Source: Burhinus oedicnemus
Lineage: Eukaryota > Chordata > Aves > Charadriiformes > Burhinidae
DNA length: 64,000 bases
Direction: 5' to 3'
Assembly (NCBI GenBank): GCA_008921705.1
Contig: VFFE01007488.1
Location: 571,207-635,206, forward strand
Shown here: positions 1 through 38,414 of the stretch, piece by piece
How positions within the stretch are numbered: position 1 is the first letter of the stretch
Layout of the letters: every line of letters begins with the position of its first letter
Notes under the pieces: generated by a model
Seen by the model: only the letters and a program-made list of their open reading frames with translations
Told to the model about the DNA's origin: nothing
Databases searched by the model: none
Made by a program: the position numbers and the translations under genes

Positions 1-436
1 CCCCTTGTCCTATTGCAACAGGCCCTGCTAAAAAGTTTGTCCCCATCTTTCCTGTAGGCCCCCTTTAAGTACTGAAAGGCCGCAATAAGGTACCTCCAGA
101 GCCTTTTCTTCTCCAGGCTGAGCAACCCCAACTCTGTCAGCCTGTCCTCACAGGAGAGGTGCTCCAGCCCTCTCATCATTTCTGTGGCCCTCCTCTGGAC
201 CCACTTCAACAGGTCTATGTCTTTCCTGTGCTGAGGGCTCCAGAGTTGGACGCAGTACTCCAGGTGGGGTCTCACGAGAGCAGAGTAGTGGGGCAGAATC
301 ACCTCCCTTGACCTGCTGGCCATGTTTCTTTTGATGCAGTCCACAATATGGTTGGCTTTCTGGGCTGTGAGCGCATATTGTCAGCTCGTGTCCAGCTTTT
401 CATCCACCAGTACCCCCAAGTCCTTCTCAGCAGGGG
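1..436 (-). mobile_element. CR1 LINE fragment, minus orientation, cut by window edge
   Basis: The reverse complement reads as the C-terminal part of CR1 ORF2. Landmarks on the plus strand are AGGTGCTCCAGCCCTCT, GACGCAGTACTCCAGGTGGG and CATCCACCAGTACCCCCAAG, which correspond to the conserved G-L-E-H-L, L-E-Y-C-V and L-G-V-L-V-D segments. Homology stops near 436 at TCCTTCTCAGCAGGGG. The element's 3' end lies beyond the left edge. It is inside SNX9 intron 4, in the same orientation as the gene. Confidence 0.85.
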
Positions 437-1980
437 AAAAAACCCAAAAGGACCAACAGAAGAACTGAGTTACTACCATGAAGAGCAGAGCAGTTAGGGT
501 TTTTTTGTGCTTTTCCCCACTTCCAATCCCATTTCCTTACCTGAGGTTATTCACAGCCAGAATGGACTAGACGCTGTATTGCTTCTGCACAGTGCAGGCA
601 CAGGATTTCCAGGATTTAACTCCTGATTCAGCTCAAAAAAAGCCATGTTTGAAGTACAGAATGGTGTTTTAGAAAGAGACATAATTTAGACTTGAGCAAA
701 GAATTCTAAGTGATGGGAAGAGGGGAGGGGGAAAAAAACAAATTTATTGTCACCCTCACTGCTTAAAGGAAATTATTTACTTTTTTTAAATTAAAAGTCT
801 GCTTTGTTTCAACTTTCAGCCACTAAAGATCCTATATACATTTATTCAATGGAGCTCTCAGGCTTCTGTTTTTGTTACCCACACCTGCACATATAAATGG
901 CAATCAAATCACCTCTTTATATCCTTGTCTTCTCTTGAGCTGATTTCAATCACTACTGGTTTCTTCTTGAAACACAGATGAGAAATTTCAGACAGTTTTC
1001 CAAGTAGCAGTCACAGCAATGCCAGAAACGGAAGAAAGACTCCCTGTTCCTCTCTGATGTTCTCTAGACATCCCAGGATCAGGCTAAAAAGATTGAACAA
1101 GGCTTTATCCTTCCTTTTTGGGAAAAGCACTCTATTTTTGTTTGGGAACAGAGACAGGGGTTTCCCTTGTCGCCTGTTTTTGGAGGAGGAGTTGAAGATT
1201 ACTACTGGCTAAGGCTTCTCAGGTTACCACTTTCCATGACAAATGCCAATGATTCCACCTTAAAATAAGAAGTGCTCAGTGAACAATGAACAACAACAAC
1301 AAAATAATTAAAATCAGAAAGGGAACTATATACTGCAGTAAGCCCCCTGCTGTGGTGAAGCAAGTAGAAACACTCATAAGAGGGCTGATAAGGTCGTCAT
1401 CATTAGCAAGTTCAAATATTCTTTATGTAGTCAATGCCAAACTACAAGACCACAAGGCTACCTCACAAGGAGTCAAATGAAAACAAAGCTACAAGAAAAA
1501 GAACATGCAAACACTGCAAATTGTGGAAAACTGACTATTTCAATAGTCAGATTTTGCCAGAGAGTATGAGTATAGACAAGAGGTGAGGAGTGATCAAAGT
1601 AACAGATGAGTTTAATAACTTGCTGCCCGAACCTTTGCATTCCACAAAACAAAGCTCAAGACAGCTCCATAATTGGAATTGGTACAATCACTGTCATATG
1701 TTGGACAGTTATTTTTTAATATGTGAATGCGATTCATTTCAAAGCAAGCAAGCCACTGTTTCCAGTGCTGTATGGGAGTCACTGCCTGCTATTTTGGTTA
1801 AACAAGAATTAGTCACAAATTCCTGTTACCGGTCTGAATGCAATATTGCGATTGAGATGGCAGGGGGGAAAGAGTTGCTTTCAAATTACATGTAGCAATG
1901 GAGGATGTTATAGTGTCATTATCTGTAACAGGAACTAGAAGTTACTAATCACGAAAGCCAAACTAGCAAAAAACACTCTG

Positions 1981-2068
1981 GGTTGGGGTGGGGTTTTTTT
2001 TGTTTGGGATGGGAGTTTTTTTGGGTTGTGTTTTTGGTGGGGTTTTTTTTGTTTTGTTTTGTTTTTTT
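1981..2068 (+). repeat. G/T-rich low-complexity tract
   Basis: Nearly pure G and T sequence with several runs of three or four G separated by T runs, then a GTTTT-type repeat. The first 35 bases contain at least four G3+ blocks, so a G-quadruplex on the plus (non-template for SNX9 mRNA sense) strand is possible. Similar G/T-rich tracts occur at 11838-11900 and 20030-20098. Confidence 0.7.
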
Positions 2069-3346
2069 ACTTCTGAACAGTTCTAACCCACCAGTTTTGC
2101 TTGTACTTCTTTTTAGGTATCTTTTGCACTATGTACTTCTAGACATTACTTACGCACCCATAGAGCAACTTCACACTTAATCTTACAAACATATACATTT
2201 ATGCAGAGTTAAGGTTTATTAGTCAAGGAAGCAATAATTTCCAAAATCCATAAACAATTGTAATTGTAACTTCCATGGTGAAACTACCTGCGTATTTTAT
2301 AAGGTAATTTAGTATACTGGTTTAACAAGACAAACTGGACTCAACCAAACATGAATGAGTCACATTTCCCATGACAATACTTTACTGCACACACAGCAAC
2401 TCAGAGAATGGAAACACTGTTACAGCAATGCAATAACGTGCATGTCAAAATTTCCACATACGTAGAACACTGCACTCTTATTAAGGGCACTATATTTATT
2501 TTCTTCAATCTTAGCATTTGTTGCTGCTCATAGCAGTTGGGGGCGGGGGGCAGTTATGGTATGCAAATTTAATCTTGACAATCTGCCTTTCCAGCACTGA
2601 GTTGCAAAAAGCGGAAGAGATAGGAAGCTCTGGGAACAGCTTCTTTAGTGTCCTCCTTATCCACATTCAACAACTTAAGACTACACAAAAGGTACCTTAA
2701 GAGTTGCCTCAGCTCCTGCACACCAGTCTAGGTGTTTTCACTACTATCTATTCATCCTGCCTATACAGAAGTCCCACAGTTTTCTGAAGGGAAAGTGTTT
2801 TCTACACATAAGACAGTCCATTTACTTCCATATCCTTCAACAACTGTGTAGCAGCTTATCTTTCTTCCACTGAGAGAGAAACTATCCCAAGCAATTTCAT
2901 ACTTACCACTGCATAAAACTATACAAACATGAGAGGTTTCTGCTAGTTGCTTCCTCATGAGGCCTTGCTGCTCTGCCCACAACATAACTGAGGACACAAA
3001 CCATATGGATTCACTAAGATCATCCCGGAATTAACTGCCAAATCTGCAATTCACAAAAATGGGAACTCTCAGGATACTTATTTCATCCAGAACTAAGAAG
3101 AGTTATACAGTCATCTTCATACAGAAGCACGCTTGGCAGTGATTAGAGAATCAGTGTCAAGAAAAGGGAACAAACTCCTCTACAAATGCAACTTATGGTT
3201 AGCTACAAGAACTATTTTTATATCTGTGAAGCTGCATTGACAGCTCTTACATCAACATAGCTGGTGATCCACTTCCACCCTGAAACAGACAGGCAGTACT
3301 CCACTTCAATTTCATTTATATATTTTTAATACCGGTTTTCTACTCT

Positions 3347-3348
<2 letters not shown>

Positions 3349-3378
<30 letters not shown>
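3349..3378 (+). repeat. Homopolymer G run (30 bases)
   Basis: Thirty consecutive G bases preceded by TCTCC and followed by CGGATAAAAAAG. On the SNX9 transcript strand this is a C30 run in intron 4. Such runs are rare in vertebrate DNA, are error-prone in sequencing and may be of different true length. Confidence 0.85.
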
Positions 3379-5484
3379 CGGATAAAAAAGAAAAAGGCTA
3401 GACTAAGCTCTAGAGGGAAGGAACAAGAAACCATACAGACTGAAATATATAATATACTGAAATTTATAGCATTTCTATCCTATGTTCAAACATGCATGTT
3501 ACACAGGCTGTAAATAGCTGGACTACATTATGGCAAATTGTACATACTTTTTGTTTACAGACCACTAATGAGACTACTGTGCAGATAAAGTTTTAGCTTG
3601 TTAATAAGGAGAACTAGTTTGGGCCAATATAGCTGTAATTTAGATTTAATTTAGATGAAATCTAAATAACTCAGACAAACCCTATTGTTAAAACAGAAAG
3701 CTGATATTTGTTCACAACTTTTTAAAGATTTTAAGTTAGCAAAATGAAAAACCACCACAAGTTGTGGTTTAGAATGGAGAGAGAGATAATAGCTGTTAAA
3801 ACAGCAGTTTCTGAACCTGGGACGTGCAAAATAAATGCAAGTACATCTGTGACTTGAGAAGCACTAGTCTTGATCAGCAAAAAGAAGCCCCAAACCTAGT
3901 TGGAGGAGACTACTCAGAATGAATTTTACATTAATGCTTATATATCCATACATACTTGAATTATGAAGGCTCCAAATGCCACCAAGCTAACAACCTCTTG
4001 GTCAACTGCAATGAGAAACACTATTGAAAACTGAAACAGGATATCCATTCTTGCTACAGCCCCTGGAAGCAATTCTGTATCAAAGAAATACTACAAGAGA
4101 AAAATACATCATTCCTTTTTCATCAGAAATTATAAATTTTGTGTTCAGTGTATTTCAAAATGTTTATTTTGTTTGACTTGCCATAATTTATATTCATTTC
4201 AGTGCCATTATTGCCAGTGTTACTCTAATACTCGAAGAGTTTACAGGTAATTTACTTTAACATATATATGCAATTCTAGCAACCAGAAAAAACGTGTGCT
4301 GATATACTTAACTCACTCGTTGTTCTAAGTGACAGTCTAAAATTAGCAACCTACATTGCTGCTCAGAGGAACAGTGGATTGACAGAGAAGAAAGATTTCT
4401 CATTCCCTTTGCTTCCTCTGCCCAAGGGCTACAAGGTCAAAACAGCACAAGACCCATACAAAAGCTATGCAACAGCCTCCATCTTTGGGAACTAAGGGTT
4501 ATTTAAATTGTATTTTGTTGAGTATTTTTTAAAGGCTTTTCAGACATTAAACCACAAATGTTATGGGCAGATGTAACATTAAGTTCTCCTAACTGCTTTT
4601 CTTCTTCCGAGCATAAAAATAGCTGCCTTGAGTCATTTTTTTCCCTTGTTTCCGTATAATTAGCTTCACTGCTTCCTCCAATTGCTTTCATCTCCCCAGT
4701 ATCCTCTATAGGTAGCTCTTTAAAAGAGCAGCTGCAAGCTTTACTAAGGCAGCTATTGCTGAGACACTACTGATGCAAGGAATGAGCTGGGGAAGAAGAG
4801 TGAGCTGTCATGGGTCACATGGAATTCTCTTATCCTTAGGAAGTACCTCTGTGTCCCTTTTCTACTGTCACTGTACATCTGTGGCAAACCCAGGTAAGGT
4901 ACACACCAAAATGATGCTGTGATCATTGTACCTTTCTCAGTGAAGAAAAGCAAGTAAAAGCAGCTGCTTTTAGTTATTGCTTATGAATGACTTTTCAGGA
5001 GATTATTTACTGAACAACAAAAAAAACTTCTTAGAAAAGGACAGACAGGAAATAGGGCAGCGTTTGAGCTGATGATGTTTTCTTAACACAAAAAAGTTAT
5101 GGATTCCAGAGTAGGAAAGCAAAAGGGGATGGGTGTAGACAGAGGGAGGAAGTAAGTTTCATTTTGAGAGAGAGATATGCATGCATAGAAACTGATCTGG
5201 GAAAACTGGAATGATTTAGGGTTCTGTATTACATGCACCATTACTACTTAAGAAAAGCAGTCATTCCCCCCAGACCTATCAGGGTATATGAAGGTATGTC
5301 AGCAAAAGTACAGCGCATAAAGCTAAAAAATAAGGTTGCCAGAATTTTTTAAAGCCCTGTCAGAAGCACATTGCCATTTGAGATACATTTCTAAACTGAC
5401 AGGCTAGCCAGTTCAAAACTTTAAAAACAAAACTAAGACAGAAAAAAAGTTATAAAGTTTGCATTCAAATATAACTGGTTATAC

Positions 5485-6076
5485 TGGTTTTGGCTGGGAT
5501 AGAGTTAATTTTCTTCAAAGTAGCTGGTATGGTACCATGTTTTGGATTTGTGACCAAAACAGTGTTGATAACACAGGTATGTTTTAGTTATTGCTGAACA
5601 GTACTTGTACAGCATGAAGGCCTTCTGTGTTTCTCAATCTGCCCTGCCAGCAAGTAGGGTGGGGGTGCACAAGAGACTAGGAGGCGATACAGACAGGAAA
5701 GCTGACCCCAACTGACCAAAAGGATATTCCACACCATGTCACATAATGCTTAGCACATAAAGCTGGGGGAAGAAGAAGGAAAGGGGGGGGGGATGTTCAG
5801 AGTTATGGCATTTGCCTTCCCAAGCAACCATTATGCATGATGGAGCTCTGCTTTCCTGGGGATGGCTGAACACCTGCCTGCCGATGGGAAGCAGTGAATG
5901 AATTTCTTGTTTTGCTTTGCTTGCGTGTGCAGCTTCTGCTTTACCTATTGAACTGTGTTTATCCCAACCCACGAGTTCCCACACTTTTACCCTTCTGATT
6001 CTCTCCCTCATCCCATTGGCTGGGGACTGAGGGAGCAGCTGCATGGGGCTGAGCTGCCAGCCAGGGTTAAACCACA
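5485..6076 (+). mobile_element. Solo LTR of an avian endogenous retrovirus
   Basis: The sequence starts TGGTTTTGGCTGGGATAGAG and ends GGGTTAAACCACA, so it has TG..CA termini. It is colinear with the LTRs of the provirus at 20272-24609 over its whole length, including the ACTGACCAAA and GATGGAGC blocks. The TATA element is degenerate (CATAAAG at 5756-5762) where the proviral LTRs have ATATAAA. No internal retroviral sequence flanks it, so it looks like a solo LTR left by LTR-LTR recombination. I could not see a clear target-site duplication. Its orientation is opposite to SNX9. Confidence 0.82.
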
Positions 6077-7895
6077 TCACTGTGGTTTAACTGGCCACCC
6101 TCACATATTTCAACTCAGCCAGATCTATTATTTTTAATAAGGCTTAGTACTGAAAGTCTGTGCAACAACCTGGATTTTTACTTACTGTTAGAAGAATGGA
6201 AGGAATTCTGAGAATTAAACCATCTTTTTGACTTACTGAAATTGTGGGGTGGGGATGTTGTGTAATTACATGTATGTCAAAGTGATTTAGTGTTTACAGA
6301 AAGTAATTTCTTCAATACAGTAGTAGTAAGAAAAATCCAAAAACATCCTGTGTATTTAGAAGTGCTTTTATAAAGTCTTCTTATAATAAACTTGTACCCT
6401 CCATGTTACTATAAAATATGATAGATGGCATAAGGTATCAGTATTTAGGAATGCTGCTATTTCTTATTCAGTCCACCAGATTACATCTACAAACATCTTA
6501 GCTGTCACTACTGCGCTACCTCCAGCATTGCTTCTCTTTACATCGACACCTAACTGGTCTTTTTTTTTTTTTTTCTTTTTTTTTCTCTCCATAACCTGAA
6601 CACACAAGTTTCATTTAAGATGAAGAGCTTTGTATATTGACCTAGTCACTCATTACAGCACTTGAAAAGAGTAAGTCAATCGCTTGCAACTGTGCATCTA
6701 AACACAGATCAATCCAAAGTGCCTGAGCAAACTCACGTAAATGTTATAATAACCAAATGCAGAGTAATACATTTAGGAAGGGTCATACCCACAAAGTAGA
6801 AGATCATATTCTTATAAACAGTCGCTCTAAAAGAGAAGCCAGTATGTAGGGGATGAGCAACTCAGTATAACCTCTTGATGCAGCATTAGAGGAGTCAATG
6901 CAATCTTTCACTATATCAGGTTTTTCTACACCAGAACAGCAACATCAAACCTATTTGACATCATGTGATGCACACAGGAGCAATGCACACATTTTACAGA
7001 CAAGTCACAAGATCAAAGAGACTGCAGAAGAAAGCTTTTATTTTTTTTGAGGGCAGGAAAAGTATCATACACCAGACAGAACAAACCAAATTTCTTAATC
7101 AAGAGGACAATTAGCCATAGAATTTTTGCAAGGAGAAAATACCATATACTAGAGAGCTCTCTGATCTGGGAGAACAGCCTAACTGCCGAAAGTGGAAGCC
7201 AGACTGCTTAGTATACAAATTAAATCCCTATTAGCAATAAGCCACTGGAACAAACTACCAGATGTATGTCAGAAGCTGAAGAAACTAGATTTCAAATAAA
7301 GATCTGCTGATTTCCTAGAAAATACATAGAACTAAACTGCAGTTACTGAAAACAGTTAAAGAAAAAAAATTTGTGAAAATGGAAATAGTGACATAAAATC
7401 CTCACCATGCAACTGGATGTTTTCTGCTGTGAAAAAACCAGAAAAACAGAAGACCCAAACACACCAGCCTGAGGGAATTTGCTTCCTCCCCACCCCCACC
7501 ATCTTGCACGGCCTTGGCTTCATCCAGGTGCACACTCTCGTCCTCTCTCCCTCAAATTAATGTCAGCAGTATAGTTTTACTATAATACACTATGGTATCC
7601 TTGTTCTCCCAACTGTCTCACACAGCATTTGAAGGATAATGGAGAGGAACAGACACTTACAAGAATAAGGCACTGAAACAGATGAGGCAAGCTGTTTGCC
7701 TGAAGTTACTCCTTTCCAAAATTTGTTAAGAAGAAATTGCAACTTGTATGTATTACAGGGCCAGTACATTGCTGATCCTGTGTGAACTGTATTGTAAAGT
7801 GACCATATTTTCCAGGTTTTCTCTCCTCTAGGAATGCAACTTCCAAAACTAGATTGCCATAGTAATTCTCAACAAAGAATACAATTTAGGATATC

Positions 7896-8225
7896 ATCAG
7901 AGAATCAGAGAGTGGTTTAGAATGGAAGGGACCTTAAAGATCATCTAGTTCCAACCCCCCTGCCACGGACAGGGACACCTCCCACTAGACGTGGTTGCTC
8001 AAAGCCCCATCCAGCCTGGCCTTGAACATCTCCAGGGATGGGGCATCCACAGCTTCCCTGGGGAACCTGTTCCAGTGTCTCACCACCCTCATAGTGAAAA
8101 ATTTCTTCCCGGTATCTAATCTAGATCTACCCTTTTTCAATTTGAAGCCATTACCCGATATCCTATCACTACATGCCCTTGTAAAAAGTCCCTCTCCAAC
8201 TTTCTTGAAGGCCCCCTTAAAAATA
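7896..8225 (-). mobile_element. CR1 LINE 3' end, minus orientation
   Basis: The plus strand begins with a degenerate CR1 tail (ATCAGAGAATCAGAGAG) and GGAAGGGACCTTAAAGATCA, then reads as the reverse complement of the ORF2 C-terminus. The minus-strand frame contains G-L-F-T-R-A-C-S-D, then [12 protein letters not shown] and the final F-K-A-R-L-D motif, all conserved in CR1. The element is 5'-truncated at about 8225, typical of CR1 retrotransposition. Confidence 0.88.
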
Positions 8226-9781
8226 ATACCCATAATAACAAATCCCTTATTTTAACATTTCCTCCTATATAGGCAAGGGCTTTTTTCTTCCCTTCTCCAG
8301 GCATGAGTACCTTGTGTTAAGCACAGATCAACCTCTGATAAACGCCTCTACCACCATTCAAAATAATGTGTATTCATTTTGTTTACTAAGCAGTTCTTCC
8401 TAGGTCAAATTAAGTGATATGTTTCTCTTCCTTCAGAAGAGAAACAGTATTTGGATTCAACAGAAATAGCTGCTGCAAATACTTCAAGCTTACACAGAAG
8501 TAAAGTTTGGCTAGAAACACTATAGGAGAAAAAAAAAAAAACAGGGGTAAGGGTAACAGACAGTGCAGAAGAAATTAGGTTCCCACTCTACCTTCAAATT
8601 ACTTGAAGTTTTACTGATGGAAAACGAACGTAAAAATCAATGTTTTTGGCTCAGTCTGACATGAGAAATTCATGAGGCATTTCCAGAGTTCTATGTTTAT
8701 CCTAAATATTAACTGGGCATCAATAAAAAAAAATATTTAGTTATAAACATTGAGAAAGTCACAGTGAGGCCTGGAGTTCTCACTATATGCGTGATCACAG
8801 AATTACAATCCTGGCATTGTCTGGCTGAATACAAGGAAGCACAAATAAAACAGTATACAGTCAATGAACTGTTACATTCACTGTCATACAAAATACTCAT
8901 GTACAGTTTTCAAGAGGTGTCACTTCATGTCAAAGTCCTGTGATGCAAGTTACAATTAAGAAAACTAATAATTGATATTTAACTGATCCACAAACCAGGT
9001 GTGTGTCCCCAGCTGCTACAATTAAGTAAAGCATTTACTTTCCAACACAAAAGACCTTTGCATGCTGCTGCTGGAAAAAACAGATTTTGTACTTCTGTTG
9101 ACCTGTGGACTTTGAAACTTTTAACTGTTCATACATGTGGCACATGCAGCAGTCTGTAGAGCATAATAAACAGTTGGTGTTTAAGATAAGGTATGTCCTC
9201 AGAAACTAAGTACTTGCTGCTCAATGAACTGACAAACCAAGCAAAAAGCTATGAATAGAGGGAGGGGAAAAGGAAAAAAAGAAAAGAAAAATATTCTTCC
9301 AGCAAAACCAAAGTCAGCCTCTTCTCCAACTGACTGGGGACAATGCATGAACTTGCTTCAGCTTTTTTAATCAAAGAAACAACTCTTACTCAAATTCTGA
9401 AAAAGATATAACTGTTCACTCTGGCTCATGATGAATAGACCACCCAATTGTAGCAGAAGTTTTGAAAAAAAGAAAGTTTTCATTCCTTAAAAAGGTTAGC
9501 ATACTAACACAAGTAACTTGAAAATAAAGTAAATTTGCTGAGAGTGCACTTACACAGAACTGAGATACAGAGATTGAGGTAGTCACAGATTTATGTGATT
9601 GACTGGAAAGAATAAAAATATTCTATTTCTGGAAGTGTTAGAACACAGTATCTGAACAGTCACACATATCATTAATAGTCAACAAAAGTGTTCCCTAATG
9701 AAAACACAGTTACTTTAATTAGTACTTCATGAGGGTTCACACACACAGTACAGCACAACTGACGAAGAGCACAAGCAGTTA

Positions 9782-37282
<27,501 letters not shown>

Positions 37283-37512
37283 GGCGCTGCCGGTGCGGGC
37301 TGGGCTGCTGGTCTCCCCTCCCCGCCGCGGGCCGCGGCTGCTCGGTCGGTGCGTCCGGCCCGCCCGCCGCCGCTGGGCCGCGCAGGCGGCTCCTCCTCAG
37401 CGTCCCCCAGTCGCCGCCGCCGCCGCCTGGGGGCCGTTGAACGGCTCAGCAGCAAGCCCCGGCGCTGGGCAGGAGGGGGCTGATGTAGCCGCACGGCGGT
37501 GCCCCCCTCCCC

Positions 37513-37532
37513 NNNNNNNNNNNNNNNNNNNN
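37513..37532. other. Assembly gap (20 N)
   Basis: Twenty N bases separate the CpG island from AT-rich sequence. The length is probably arbitrary. The SNX9 transcription start or upstream promoter could be partly hidden here. Confidence 0.98.
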
Positions 37533-37900
37533 ATTGTCCGTGGCTTTTGCTGGTTTCTGCTGCAGTCTCTAGGGGGTCTTTCCTGGCCTTCCGGTAGGTC
37601 ATTTACATACCTTTACAACCCTTATCTCTTATCCGGCAATCAAGGCCAGTACTTAGCGGGACATTGCGGTTACACAGTCTTCCGGCTATACTAGTTTACA
37701 GCGATTAGCATATTGTATACCGGTTTGATTAACAAATATACAATACAAGTCTATCACAATGATGACTTTGCAACTTAGCCTAGTTTATGCTTGTTATGAT
37801 GACTTTGCAGCTTAGCCTGCCACAGCAATTTATGAAACAATTTAGGTTTGATGAACAAAGCTTATTGAGCTTACCACAGTTTCACAGCTTTATTAAAAGA
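37533..37900 (-). repeat. LTR-like AT-rich block with 23-bp direct repeats
   Basis: Two 23-bp direct repeats (ATGATGACTTTGCA(A/G)CTTAGCCT) at 37759-37781 and 37796-37818 differ at one position and start 37 bp apart, like enhancer repeats in a retroviral U3. An AATAAA signal lies on the minus strand at 37889-37894. I cannot define LTR ends, partly because the gap interrupts the left side. It could equally be ordinary upstream sequence, so the assignment is tentative. Confidence 0.35.
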
Positions 37901-38025
37901 GAAAAATATGTTCACAGATTTTTCAAGTTGGAAAAAATTTTCCAAGTAGGACCAGTGAAATAGTTTCTATGGAGAGTGAGGATGAGGAATTAAGAGGAAG
38001 CTGGCTGTTCAGTTGCCACCACTTT

Positions 38026-38361
38026 TCAAGTGATTGAACTGATTAACTTGAGGAGTTTTGAAACTCCTTTACTGCAGTTTTTAACTTGTTCAGAAGTAAT
38101 TAAATACAACAATTCCAACTTTTTGTTCCTTATAACAGCAGTATCTAAAGTGAAACCTTTGTGTCTGGCCCACAAATGACCCTTCGTGATACCACCTTTA
38201 AGTTGAGGTATCGTATTAAGGATGAGTTTTGCCATGTGGTCCCTCCCAGACTGGTATTTCATCTGCTGTAGTAGCAAAACTCTCCGAAGCCATTTTTGTC
38301 TCTGTACTAAGGGACCCTTTTCTTCCACCTTCTTGCTAACAGTCTTTCCAACACGGTACAT
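38026..38361 (-). other. Basic 111-codon ORF of unknown nature
   Basis: A minus-strand frame encodes a Lys/Arg-rich protein with segments Y-R-V-G-K-T-V-S-K-K, R-Q-K-W-L-R-R-V-L-L-L-Q-Q and G-H-L-W-A-R-H-K-G-F. The frame stays open 17 codons further upstream without a Met to a TGA near 38414, which may mean that an older coding sequence extended there. An AATAAA lies about 130 bp downstream on the same strand (37889-37894). I do not recognise the family. It could be a retrocopy or exon relic, a mobile-element frame, or chance. No promoter or splice evidence was found. Confidence 0.25.
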
Positions 38362-38414
38362 TTTGGTCTGGTCATCTAGTGAGGATCTTACAAAAAGGAT
38401 ACTGGCATGAAATC

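Noticed and set aside
5739..6080. 113-codon minus-strand open frame
   Set aside because: Lies wholly inside the solo LTR in antisense; related frames appear in the other LTRs, so it reflects repeat sequence.
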